NCBI RefSeq assembly: GCF_004341625.1
Contig: NZ_SLZG01000016.1
Location: 1 to 64,000, forward strand
Length of the DNA: 64,000 bases
Reading direction: 5' to 3'
Origin: Rhizobium sp. BK376
GTDB lineage: Bacteria > Pseudomonadota > Alphaproteobacteria > Rhizobiales > Rhizobiaceae
Shown piece after piece: positions 1 through 8,745 of the stretch. Both the position numbers and the translations under genes were made by a program. Each line of letters starts with the position of its first letter. Positions within the stretch are counted from its first letter, which is position 1. Below the pieces are notes generated by a model, which had not been told where the DNA came from, did not search any database, and worked only from the letters and a program-made list of their open reading frames with translations.

Positions 1-1
1 C

Positions 2-920
2 GCAAAGCCGATCACCCGCTACAGCGCAACGAGAAGCGCGCGGGCACTCGGCTTTGCTATCTCCCGCCAGTTACACCATCTCCTGGGGCACGATCCCGGG
101 GTACTCCGCAAGATCATGATGGAGCGCGGAATCGTCGGAAAAGACGATGAAAAAACGCCGGATAACAAAGTCGTCTGCAGCGTGGCGGATATCGAACGCG
201 CAGTATCTGATCACCGCGCCCGACTCGACTTCCAGGCAATTTTGCCGATCCTCGGTGTGAGCAAAGGAACCGCACTGAGGAGCGTCGCGAGCGGGGTCCT
301 ACATCCAGCCTTTGGCGTTGCAAAGGGCATGAGAGCCAAGTTCACTAGAGCGTCTGTCGATGCCTTGCTCAGAAACTTGATCGGCAAGGCCGAAACGCGG
401 GAGGAAGACGACAACATTGTCTCGCTCGAAAATGCCAGGGCCAAGGCGCGCTGTCAGATCGCGGATATCATCCGAGCTCTCATCGATGGCCGCATTGTGA
501 CGCGATACGTTTCCATGGATCCTTCCAAAGTTGGCCTCGCCAGAATTCTGGTCGATTCCGCCGATGTCAAGGCGATCTTTCCCCGACCTTCCCGCGGCTT
601 GACATTGGTTCATTTTAGCAAGGCTGTGTAACGAATACGCTGGAGCAAAGGCACTTATGTACAGCGGCTTCTTCAAGGTCGAACGTGACCTTAGTGGAAA
701 TAACTCGATGCGCGACGTAGTCACGAAGGAATCATTTGATTCCTTTTTCCGCGAACACGCCAGTCTGGCGGAACTGGCGGACGGTTGGATGTTTCCCTGG
801 CAGCTACGTCGGGCACTGAAAAAGGCGAATATTTACCCCGTGTGGGCATCACGCCATCGTCGCGCCCTCACGTTTTATCGAAGAGCAGAAGTCAAAGCTT
901 ACCGCCTCGAAAATCCGTAA
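2..920 (+). pseudogene. Frameshifted 3' part of a TniQ-like multi-HTH protein
   Basis: The frame is open from the window edge, so the 5' end lies outside. It runs to a TAA at 629-631. The downstream frame is open from 603 to 920 and continues the same kind of protein (MYSGFFKVERDL..., ending ...RRAEVKAYRLENP). Joining the two frames within 603-628 (one extra base or two missing) gives one continuous C-terminal region of about 300 residues made of several helix-turn-helix-like units (for example ILPILGVSKGTALRSVASG and LAELADGWMFPWQLRRALKK). This layout resembles the C-terminal part of TniQ proteins, which help Tn7/Tn5053-type transposons choose targets. The family call is pattern recognition only. 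No tniA/tniB partner is visible here; it could lie upstream of the window. Two separate small genes are possible but less likely, because the second has no clear ribosome-binding site at its first ATG. Confidence 0.5.
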
Positions 921-1150
921 AGCTCCGGCAACAACCGGGTCCAATTTGCCCTGGCGTCAAACGCCGGGGCTATTTTATGCGTATTTATCTAGTATCTACG
1001 CTCGAAGCGCGACCGACCTGATTGGGCTATTGTGCCATAAGCGCGGGTATGTACGAGAAAAAATCATTTGTTTTCAATGCGTAATTCTAAAACCGTTCCT
1101 TAAGTGAACCGACTGCTCAATTCCGCGCTGCCCGTTTGTCGACCAACACA

Positions 1151-1180
1151 AAGAAACCCCGCAGCCAGGCTGCGGGGTTA
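1151..1180 (-). terminator. Rho-independent terminator of the agp/mel operon
   Basis: A perfect 12-bp inverted repeat (1155-1166 with 1168-1179, AACCCCGCAGCC / GGCTGCGGGGTT) lies 29 bases beyond the melA stop. Read on the minus strand it is followed by TTTCTTT. Only one base separates the arms, so the real loop must open the inner pairs. Confidence 0.85.
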
Positions 1181-1208
1181 TTCTGCCGTTATGTGGGGAG
1201 AGATGCGC

Positions 1209-2576
1209 TTAAGCGGCAGTCTTGCGATCGAGCCGTGCCCATGCAGGCAGCCATTCTCCGTGGGCGACCAGCAGATCGTCGACCAGTGACCAGATCTGAT
1301 CGAGGGCCAGTTCGGCCGCGGTGTGCGGGTCCATCATGGCGGCGTGATAGATGTGCTCGCGGTTCTCCATCATCAGCGCCTGGACGGTCAGTTCCTGGAC
1401 GTTGATGTTGGTGCGGATCAGGGCGGTCAGCTGCGGCGGCAAATCGCCGATGAAGGTCGGCTGGATTCCGGAGGCGTCGACCAGGCACGGAACCTCTGCG
1501 GCGCAATTGTAAGGCAGGGAGGTGATACAGCCGTTATTGCGGACATTGCCGTAAATAACGGATGGCTCGCCAGTCCAGACCGAGTTGATGATCGAGGATG
1601 CATATTCCTTCGACTGTTTCACCTCGATCGTCTTTGCGCTGCGATATTCCTCGGCCTGGTTCTTCCAGCGGGCGATCTGCTCGATGCAGCGCTTTGGATA
1701 TTCGTCCAGCGGAATGCCGAATTTTTCGATCAGATCCTCGCGCCCTTCCTTGATGAAATAGGGCGTGTATTCGGCGAAGTGCTCCGAGCTTTCGGTCACG
1801 AAATAGCCGAGCCGCGTCAGCATCTCATAGCGCACCTTGTTCGGGCAGCGCGGGTTCCAGCCGGGCTTTGGCGCCCTGCCCTCGCGATAGCCGCGTACGA
1901 GATCCGGATAGAGATCACGATAGGAACCATCCGGCTGCCGGTGCTCGAACTTCAGGTAGAACGCCATGTGGTTGATGCCGGCCGAGCGATAGCGGATTTC
2001 CTCATAGGGAATATCAAGATCGTGGGCGAGTTCCATGGCCGTGCCCTGCACGGAATGGCAGAGGCCGACCTGCTTGATCGTGGGATATTTTTCCGCGATC
2101 GCCCAGGTGTTGATCGCCATCGGGTTCACATATTGCAGCATGATTGCATCAGGGCAGACGGCGAGCATATCCTCGCAGATCTTCCAGAGATGCGGCACGG
2201 TTCTAAGCCCGCGCATGATGCCGCCGACGCCGAGTGTATCGGCGATCGTCTGGCGCAGCCCATATTTCTTCGGCACTTCGAAATCGGTGACCGTGCACGG
2301 CTCATAGCCGCCGACCTGGAAGGCGACGACCACGAAATCGGCCTTGTCGAGCGCCTTGCGCTGATCCGTAAAGGTTTCGACCGTTGCGGTGGCATTTAGG
2401 GTCGAAATCAGCTTGCTGACGACAATCGCGCTCTCTTCGAGACGTTGCGGGTTGATGTCCATCAGCGCGATCCTCGCCCCCGACAAGGCAGGACGCTGAA
2501 GCACGTCGCCGAGGATATTTTTCATGAAGACGGTCGAACCGGCTCCGATAAAGGTGATTTTGGGATTGGTTGCCAT
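1209..2576 (-). CDS. melA: Alpha-galactosidase, glycoside hydrolase family 4
   Basis: Cytoplasmic NAD- and Mn2+-dependent alpha-galactosidase that would hydrolyse imported melibiose, raffinose or similar alpha-galactosides. The 455-residue protein begins with a Rossmann motif GAGSTVF (11-17). It carries the GH4 elements NPM (151-153), the metal-ligand Cys-His pair in GLCHSVQG (C173, H174) and GINHMAF (201-207). Length is normal for the family. It is the last gene of the operon, 20 bases after the double ATPase, with a good Shine-Dalgarno (GGAGG) before ATG 2576. The terminator follows directly. The partner transporter and AraC regulator match the S. meliloti agp-mel arrangement, which supports the substrate. 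GH4 members also include alpha-glucosidases and glucuronidases, so substrate preference is inferred. Confidence 0.88.
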   Translation of the reverse strand: MATNPKITFIGAGSTVFMKNILGDVLQRPALSGARIALMDINPQRLEESAIVVSKLISTLNATATVETFTDQRKALDKADFVVVAFQVGGYEPCTVTDFEVPKKYGLRQTIADTLGVGGIMRGLRTVPHLWKICEDMLAVCPDAIMLQYVNPMAINTWAIAEKYPTIKQVGLCHSVQGTAMELAHDLDIPYEEIRYRSAGINHMAFYLKFEHRQPDGSYRDLYPDLVRGYREGRAPKPGWNPRCPNKVRYEMLTRLGYFVTESSEHFAEYTPYFIKEGREDLIEKFGIPLDEYPKRCIEQIARWKNQAEEYRSAKTIEVKQSKEYASSIINSVWTGEPSVIYGNVRNNGCITSLPYNCAAEVPCLVDASGIQPTFIGDLPPQLTALIRTNINVQELTVQALMMENREHIYHAAMMDPHTAAELALDQIWSLVDDLLVAHGEWLPAWARLDRKTAA

Positions 2577-2596
2577 TAAAACCTCCGGCGTATCTA

Positions 2597-4264
2597 TCAG
2601 GCTATCTCGAAAGCGGCTTTGACCAGCCGTTCGGTATAGGCGGTCTTGGGATTAGAAAGTACTTCGTCGACGGGACCTTGCTCGACGATCCTGCCCTGCT
2701 GCATGACGATGACGCGGTGGCATAGAGCCCGAACCACCTTCAGGTCATGCGAAATGAAAAGGTAGCTCAATCCGCGTTCGTCCTGCAGGCGACGCAGCAG
2801 GTCGATGATCTGCGCCTGGACGGAGAGATCAAGGGCTGAGGTCGGCTCGTCGAGCAGAATGAATTCCGGCTCCAGCGCGACGGCCCGGGCGATCGCGATG
2901 CGCTGGCGTTGACCGCCGGAGAATTCATGCGGAAAGCGCGACAGGATATTGCCCGGCATGCCTGACGCTATAAGCGCCTCGCGAACACGATCGATCCGCT
3001 CCGCCTTTGTCGCGCCGAGGTTGTTGACCACCAGCCCCTCCTCAATGATCTGGCCGACCGTCATGCGCGGGTTGAGTGACGAGAACGGGTCCTGGAAGAC
3101 GACCTGCATACGCGAGCGCAGTGGCCGCATCTCCGAACGCGACCGACCGTGGATCGGTTGACGGTCGAAATATATCTCGCCACTGTCGGCATTGATCAGC
3201 CGCAATAGCGCCTGGCCGAAGGTCGTCTTGCCGGAGCCGGACTCGCCGACAAGGCCCAGCGTCTCGTGCCGGCAAAGCGTCAGGTCGAGACTGTCTACTG
3301 CGGTCAGCTCCCGCAATTGTGGCTTAAAGAGCGTACCGTGGCGCAGCATGAAGGAGACGCGCACCGCTTTTGCTTCCAGAATGGCGTCCGATCCGGCAGG
3401 CAGGGGATTAGCCCTCCCCTTCGGCTCAGAAGCAAGCAGATGGCGGGTGTAGGGATGCTGCGGCTGGTTGAACAGCCGCTCGGTGACATTGTGCTCGCGC
3501 ACCTCTCCGTGCTGCATGACGTAGACATAGTCGGAAAACTGTCGGACCACAGTTAGGTCATGGGTGATCAGGATCACCGCCATGCCGAGCCTCTGCTGCA
3601 GCTCGCGGATCAGGTTCAGGATCTGTGCTTGCACTGTCACGTCGAGCGCCGTCGTCGGCTCGTCTGCGATCAGCACATCCGGATCATTGGCAAGCGCCAT
3701 CGCGATCATGACGCGCTGTCGCTGCCCGCCGGAGAGCTGATGCGGGTATTGCTTTAGTCGAGCCACCGGATCGGGAATGTGTACCTGCTCAAGCAATTGC
3801 AACGCGCGCCTTTCGGCTTCGGCGCGCGAGACGCGGCGGTGGACGCGGATTGCCTCGACGATCTGGCTACCGATCGTGTAGATCGGATTGAGCGAACTCA
3901 TCGGCTCCTGGAAGATCATCGAAATGCGATCGCCGCGGAGTTTTCGGCGCGCCTTTTCAGAGAACTTGAGCACGTTCTTGCCGGCATAATCGACCGTCGA
4001 CTGCCGGGCGACGACGGCGCGCTTGGTGAGCAGGCCCATGACCGTCCGTGCGGTCACCGACTTGCCCGATCCGGACTCTCCGACAATGGCAATCGTTTCA
4101 CCGGCGTAGAGCTGGAAGGAGACGTCCTTGACGGCTTCCACCATACCATCCTCGACCTTGAACTGGACGGCAATGCTCCGGGCATCGATAACCGGGCGAG
4201 ACTTGCTGTTATCATGGTCGTGGCGGACGGGCGGTGCGAAGGGGTTGGTAGACGTGAGAGCCAT
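2597..4264 (-). CDS. agpD: ABC transporter ATPase with two fused nucleotide-binding domains (alpha-galactoside import)
   Basis: Energises the peptide-type permease encoded just upstream. The 555-residue protein contains two OppD/OppF-like domains in tandem. The first has Walker A GESGSGKS, signature SGGQRQRVMIA and Walker B LIADEPTTALD. The second has GESGSGKTTF, SGGQRQRIAIARA and LLDEPTSALD. A short oligopeptide-transporter C-terminal region follows each. I chose ATG 4264 (MALTSTNPF) because GAGGTGAT lies just before it and it follows the permease stop by 10 bases. A longer frame to 4327 has no better start and would overlap the permease. The fused arrangement replaces the usual OppD plus OppF pair. 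The gene symbol follows the S. meliloti agp locus and is tentative. Confidence 0.85.
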   Translation of the reverse strand: MALTSTNPFAPPVRHDHDNSKSRPVIDARSIAVQFKVEDGMVEAVKDVSFQLYAGETIAIVGESGSGKSVTARTVMGLLTKRAVVARQSTVDYAGKNVLKFSEKARRKLRGDRISMIFQEPMSSLNPIYTIGSQIVEAIRVHRRVSRAEAERRALQLLEQVHIPDPVARLKQYPHQLSGGQRQRVMIAMALANDPDVLIADEPTTALDVTVQAQILNLIRELQQRLGMAVILITHDLTVVRQFSDYVYVMQHGEVREHNVTERLFNQPQHPYTRHLLASEPKGRANPLPAGSDAILEAKAVRVSFMLRHGTLFKPQLRELTAVDSLDLTLCRHETLGLVGESGSGKTTFGQALLRLINADSGEIYFDRQPIHGRSRSEMRPLRSRMQVVFQDPFSSLNPRMTVGQIIEEGLVVNNLGATKAERIDRVREALIASGMPGNILSRFPHEFSGGQRQRIAIARAVALEPEFILLDEPTSALDLSVQAQIIDLLRRLQDERGLSYLFISHDLKVVRALCHRVIVMQQGRIVEQGPVDEVLSNPKTAYTERLVKAAFEIA

Positions 4265-4274
4265 CGGGATCACC

Positions 4275-5402
4275 TCAATAGGGGTCGACGGCATCGCGCA
4301 GACCGTCGCCCAGCGCGTTGAACGCAAAGACGGTGATCAGAACGAAGGCGACGGGGCTCAATATCCAGGGATAGGAGCCGATGACGGAATAGGTGGACGT
4401 GTCCTGCAGCATCAGGCCCCAGGAGATCAACGGCGGTTTGACCGCAAAGCCAAGGAAGCCGAGGAAGGATTCCAATAGCACCACGCTCGGGATCGCCAGC
4501 GTCACGGTCACGATCACATGGCTCATCACGTTCGGGAAAATGTGCTGCAGGATGATGCGCCGGTCGGTGGCGCCGACAGCCATCGCCGCCTTGACATAGT
4601 CGATGCGTGCGAGCGCCAGCGTCTTACCGCGCACTTCGCGTGACATCTGCGCCCAGCCGAGCGCCGACATGACTATGATGACGAAGGCGAGGAAGACGTT
4701 CGTCGGCGCGGTGACCGGTATCAGCGAGGTCAGCGCCAGATAGAGTGGCAGCTGGGGAAACGCGAGGACAAGCTCCACGAACCGCTGCACCCAGGTATCG
4801 AAGGCGCCGCCGAAATAGCCCGACACCATACCAACCGTGGTTCCGACGACGGTGACGATGAAGACGACTGTCAGCGCAATCATCAGGGACACGCGCGAGC
4901 CATAGATGGCGCGAGAGAGAACGTCGCGGCCGAACTTGTCCGTGCCGAGGAAATGCACCGGCTGGCCGTCAACCGAGCCGAAGAGATGGCGGTCGCCGGG
5001 AATGAGGCCGAAGAGATTGTAGTCAGCTCCCTTGACGAAGAAGCCGAGCAGATTGGGATGGTCGTAATCCGGTCCGACTACGGGCTGGAAGGTGACAGGA
5101 TCGAGCTGGTCGCTATCCGCCAGCGCATAGACACGCGGCTGGAAGACGAAATTGCCGTCCTTGTCGTGGAAGCTCATCACCTGTGGAGGCGAGAAGCCGG
5201 TATCGGTCGCCTTCGGATCGACCGGAGCGATGAATTCGGCAAAGATCGACATCAACAGCAGCAGGATCACAAGAACCAGCCCGCCCATGCCTGTCCAGGA
5301 CCGTCTCAGGCGGCGCCAGACCAGTGCGATATAGCTCTCGTTCCCGGCTTTTGGCTTCAGCCGATCATCTGTCGGCGGCATTGTGTCGCTGACTGCCAGC
5401 AT
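4275..5402 (-). CDS. agpC: ABC transporter permease, OppC/DppC family (alpha-galactoside import)
   Basis: Inner-membrane subunit of the transporter, 375 residues. It has a first membrane segment near residues 38-58, a long periplasmic insert (about 60-165), then five more segments with the permease EAA loop near VKAAMAVGATDRRIILQHIFPN. The periplasmic insert is typical of OppC-type subunits of larger size. Start ATG 5402 overlaps the stop of the upstream permease by one base (TGATG), which indicates translational coupling. The N-terminus has a soluble stretch of about 35 residues. Confidence 0.85.
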   Translation of the reverse strand: MLAVSDTMPPTDDRLKPKAGNESYIALVWRRLRRSWTGMGGLVLVILLLLMSIFAEFIAPVDPKATDTGFSPPQVMSFHDKDGNFVFQPRVYALADSDQLDPVTFQPVVGPDYDHPNLLGFFVKGADYNLFGLIPGDRHLFGSVDGQPVHFLGTDKFGRDVLSRAIYGSRVSLMIALTVVFIVTVVGTTVGMVSGYFGGAFDTWVQRFVELVLAFPQLPLYLALTSLIPVTAPTNVFLAFVIIVMSALGWAQMSREVRGKTLALARIDYVKAAMAVGATDRRIILQHIFPNVMSHVIVTVTLAIPSVVLLESFLGFLGFAVKPPLISWGLMLQDTSTYSVIGSYPWILSPVAFVLITVFAFNALGDGLRDAVDPY

Positions 5403-6412
5403 CAGAAAGCTCCTCCGTGTTGGCGCACACGCGGATCAAGCAGCGCAAGCAGCATGTCGGCGATGATGTTGCCGACAATCAAGGTGGCGGAGAGGACCAT
5501 CATAAAGGTCGCGGTAACGTAGACGTCGCCGACATTCATGGAACCGACGATCGCAGGTCCTGCCGTCGGTAGCGCAAATATGATCGCGGTCTCGATTTCG
5601 CCGGTCAGCATGTAGGGCAGCACAACGCCCTGATACATGACGAGCGGATGAAGCGCGTTCGGCACGGCGTGGCGAAGCACAGCCGCGCCGCTGCTCAGCC
5701 CCTTTGCTCTCGCCGTCTCGACATATTGCGCATTCAGTGTATCGAGCAGATTGCCGCGCATGACCCGCATATTGTAGGCGAGCCCGCCGAATGTGGCGAT
5801 CGCGACCACCGGCCAGACATGCCTGACGAGATCGACGAACTTCGCCCACGACCAGGGCGCGCCGCCATACTCAGGCGAGAAGAAGCTGCCGATCTGCGAG
5901 ACGTTGAATTGGAAGACCAGGAGATAGACGAGGATCAGCGCCATCAGAAAGCGAGGCACCGTCATGCCGAGGAACGAGATTCCCGACAGAAGACTGTCCA
6001 CCCAGGTATACTGGCGCGTCGCGGCCAATATGCCGAATGTGATGCCGAGAATTGACGCGAAGATGTGGCAAACCAGAGCAAGCGCAAGCGTACGCGGCAG
6101 GCGCTCCCCAACCACATCGCTGACCGGCTTGTTGTAGTACATGCTGTAGCCGAAATCGCCGCGAGTAACGATGCCGGCGATCCAGTTCACATATTGGATC
6201 GGCAGCGGCTTATCGAGGCCGTGTTCAACCCGGTAGGCCTGCGCCTGCGCATCTGCCTGCGCGAAAGATGCGCCGCCTTGATTGATAAGTTGCGAGCGCA
6301 GATAGTCGGCATAGTCCCCGGGTGGCGCGTGGATGATCACAAATGTCACCAGGCTGAGGATGACCAGCACGGGCACTGCGGAGGCTATGCGGACGAGCAG
6401 GAATCGTAGCAT
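5402..6412 (-). CDS. agpB: ABC transporter permease, OppB/DppB family (alpha-galactoside import)
   Basis: Inner-membrane subunit, 336 residues from ATG 6412 (MLRFLLVRIASAVPVL), which is the usual OppB-type N-terminus with the first membrane helix immediately after the start. The frame extends to 6496 but those extra residues (28, charged) do not fit the family. The EAA loop is seen as YVETARAKGLSSGAAVLRHAVPNALHP. It pairs with the overlapping downstream permease. A 120-base spacer containing a hairpin separates it from the binding-protein gene. Confidence 0.85.
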   Translation of the reverse strand: MLRFLLVRIASAVPVLVILSLVTFVIIHAPPGDYADYLRSQLINQGGASFAQADAQAQAYRVEHGLDKPLPIQYVNWIAGIVTRGDFGYSMYYNKPVSDVVGERLPRTLALALVCHIFASILGITFGILAATRQYTWVDSLLSGISFLGMTVPRFLMALILVYLLVFQFNVSQIGSFFSPEYGGAPWSWAKFVDLVRHVWPVVAIATFGGLAYNMRVMRGNLLDTLNAQYVETARAKGLSSGAAVLRHAVPNALHPLVMYQGVVLPYMLTGEIETAIIFALPTAGPAIVGSMNVGDVYVTATFMMVLSATLIVGNIIADMLLALLDPRVRQHGGAF

Positions 6413-6486
6413 CGGACGGTTCTCGCTTCTTCTCTCTTGTCGGCTGACCCAAGTGTATCTCGGAGACCATTGCCGCTTTTCCTTTT

Positions 6487-6510
6487 CCGGCCGCACCCAC
6501 GTGCGACCGG
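6487..6510. other. Intercistronic hairpin between binding-protein and permease genes
   Basis: Arms CCGGCCGCAC (6487-6496) and GTGCGACCGG (6501-6510) pair over 9 of 10 positions with a 4-base loop. There is no T-run. It sits just after the binding-protein stop. Such hairpins often protect the upstream message and lower expression of downstream permease genes; that role is inferred here. Confidence 0.5.
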
Positions 6511-6532
6511 AGGCTCCATTTCCCCAGGGAGG

Positions 6533-8617
6533 TTAGTTGATCGGGCCTGAGGCACCCGGCTTGCCTGGAAGCTGCTGGGGGAAGAGTTCGTATTTGCCCT
6601 GTTTGTCCGCCGCCACCCACAACCTTTCGCGGATGATGGAGTCTTCAGCCCAGTTGAACATGAAGATCGGCGTTCCCTGCGGGATATTGGAGAAGCGCTT
6701 GTTGATGATCAGCGCGCCCGGATATTCCGTCAGACCGACATTGTAGACATTTTCCGTCGATACCTTCTGGAACTGCTTCATTAGCTCGGCACGCTTGTCG
6801 TTATCCTGGGTCGAGGTGAACTTGTTGACGATGTCGACAAGATCCTTCTCGAAGGGCATGAGGTCGACCTGGCCGTTTTCAGGCGCGCGATGATCCCAGC
6901 TCGTACGCGGGCCAATAGGAGCCAGCTGCTCGGTATTCTGGACGACAGACGAAAGCTCGGTGGCATTACGCTGGACCATCCAGTCGAAGCGCCCGCTATA
7001 GTTCGCATCGTCGCGTTGGTTGCCGCTCAGGGCATTGATGACGACGCGTATGCCGAGTTTTTCCATCTGGCCAACGACGCCTTCCGCCAGCGTCTTGTCT
7101 GTCGTGTAATCGTTGTTCACCAGCAACACGACTTCGACATCCTTGCCACCGGCTGTTCCAGCCGGGAAGTTGACGAAGCCGTCGCCATCCGTGTCCTTCA
7201 GGCCCGCTTTCGCCAGCTCTGCCTTGGCGCCGGCCAGATCGAACGGATAGTAGACGGTTGAGTTCCGGTCGTAGAAGCTCGTGCCGGATGACAGGCCGCC
7301 GGGGTAGATTGCCGTGAACGGTCCCTTGACCAGGGAATCGCCGATTGCCTTGCGGTCGAGCGCCATGGTGACGGCTTTGCGGAAATCCTCATTGCGGTTC
7401 AGTTCGCGGATCGCCTGGCTGCGTTCGTCGGGATTGCCCCAGCCATTGGCCGAGAAATTCATACGCAGATTATAGCCGATAAGCCGCGGGCCGAAGGCGA
7501 GGCGGGCGGGCGCATCGGGCTGAGCCGCCTTCTTCAACGAAGCGACGAAATTCTCCGGCTGCTCCAGGTTTGAGATATCGCCCGAGCCGGCGACGGCCTG
7601 GACGTCACGATCTGCCCAGGTCGAGAGCTTGTAGTGAAGCTCGTTGAGGTAAGGCAGCTGATTGCCCTTCTCGTCGACCTTCCAATAATAGGGATTGCGG
7701 CGCATGACGATAATATCGTCGGGCCTATATTCGACCGGCACCCACGCCCCCATGACCGGCATGTTCATATATTCCGGCGGGAAGGCGTTCTTGAACTGCT
7801 CGTAGGTGTTCTTCGAATATTTCGGATGCTGCGGCTTCAGGATATGCGCAGGTCCGGGGCAGAAGGTGCCGTAGGCCATGGCGTAGAGATATTGCTTCGG
7901 AAACGCATCCTTGAAGGTCCACTCGACGGTATAGTCGTCGATCTTCTTCAGCGTCGTGCCGACACCGAATGTCTCCGGCGTCGCGCCGTTCAGCGGCGAA
8001 ACATTCGGATCGACGACCTCGTCATCCCAATAGAACATGACGTCGTCGGCATTGAAGGGGTAGCCGTCCGACCACTTTGCGCCCTCAATCAGGTGCATGG
8101 TCAGCTTGTGACCATCAGGCGACCAGTCCCAGCTCTTTGCAAGGTTCGGCAGAGGCTCGGTATCCTTGGCTTCCACCTGGAAAAGAGGCGCCGTGCGCGT
8201 TAGGCATTCCGACAGTCCGATATCGATGCCGCCCCAGCCCTGGCTCTGGCCGGCGCCGTAATTCCAGCCCTCCGGCCTGCCGCCGATGACATGGCGCAGC
8301 GTATCGCCGTAAACACCTGTTCCGTCGGGCATGTTTCCGGTCTTGAAGACCAGAGGCTCCTTCGGCAGGCGGTCCTTGACCGGCGGCAGCTTGCCGGTCT
8401 TGACAAATTTCTCCGTCACCCAATCCGGCTCGTGATATTCGGGAAGTGCCTTGAATTCCTCGATGGAATCGCGGGCCACGTATTTGATCTTGCCTTCGGC
8501 CGGAAATACCGGCGGAACCGGGGGCGTCGTCGGATCGGATGCATGGGCGTTCATCGCGAAGACGGATGTGGCAAGCGCCAGTCCCGCGAGAATGCTGGTC
8601 GGTCGGAAATGCGTCAT
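6533..8617 (-). CDS. agpA: Periplasmic alpha-galactoside-binding protein, SBP family 5
   Basis: Solute receptor of the transporter, 694 residues, longer than ordinary peptide-binding proteins and close to the AgpA type. A signal peptide is visible (MTHFRPTSILAGLALATSVF, cleavage near AMNAHA-SDP). The mature chain has the family-5 pattern: LAKSWDWSPDGHKLTMHLIEGAKWSDG near 175-200 and the YNLRMNF and FRKAVTMALDR segments. I chose ATG 8617 because GGGAGAG precedes it and the signal peptide starts there; the longer frame to 8674 adds 19 residues that mask the signal. In S. meliloti a peptide-type binding protein, AgpA, is needed for melibiose and raffinose use. The flanking GH4 genes support the same job here. 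Confidence 0.85.
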   Translation of the reverse strand: MTHFRPTSILAGLALATSVFAMNAHASDPTTPPVPPVFPAEGKIKYVARDSIEEFKALPEYHEPDWVTEKFVKTGKLPPVKDRLPKEPLVFKTGNMPDGTGVYGDTLRHVIGGRPEGWNYGAGQSQGWGGIDIGLSECLTRTAPLFQVEAKDTEPLPNLAKSWDWSPDGHKLTMHLIEGAKWSDGYPFNADDVMFYWDDEVVDPNVSPLNGATPETFGVGTTLKKIDDYTVEWTFKDAFPKQYLYAMAYGTFCPGPAHILKPQHPKYSKNTYEQFKNAFPPEYMNMPVMGAWVPVEYRPDDIIVMRRNPYYWKVDEKGNQLPYLNELHYKLSTWADRDVQAVAGSGDISNLEQPENFVASLKKAAQPDAPARLAFGPRLIGYNLRMNFSANGWGNPDERSQAIRELNRNEDFRKAVTMALDRKAIGDSLVKGPFTAIYPGGLSSGTSFYDRNSTVYYPFDLAGAKAELAKAGLKDTDGDGFVNFPAGTAGGKDVEVVLLVNNDYTTDKTLAEGVVGQMEKLGIRVVINALSGNQRDDANYSGRFDWMVQRNATELSSVVQNTEQLAPIGPRTSWDHRAPENGQVDLMPFEKDLVDIVNKFTSTQDNDKRAELMKQFQKVSTENVYNVGLTEYPGALIINKRFSNIPQGTPIFMFNWAEDSIIRERLWVAADKQGKYELFPQQLPGKPGASGPIN

Positions 8618-8692
8618 TGTCTCTCCCTCACTGTCGCGAGCGCCCCGTTTCAAGAGACCACTCCGCTCCTCCACTCACAGAGGCAGCCGGTA

Positions 8693-8729
8693 GCCGCAGC
8701 AGCTTTCCCTCCAGAAAACATGCTGCGGC
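8693..8729. other. Intercistronic hairpin before the binding-protein gene
   Basis: GCCGCAGCA (8693-8701) and TGCTGCGGC (8721-8729) form a perfect 9-bp stem with a 19-base loop between the first GH4 gene and agpA. There is no T-run, so it is more likely a stability or processing element than a terminator. Confidence 0.4.
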
Positions 8730-8745
8730 CGGCCCGCCCGTATTC

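Noticed and set aside
1323..2399. Plus-strand frame of 358 codons opposite melA
   Set aside because: Antisense shadow of a strong GH4 gene.
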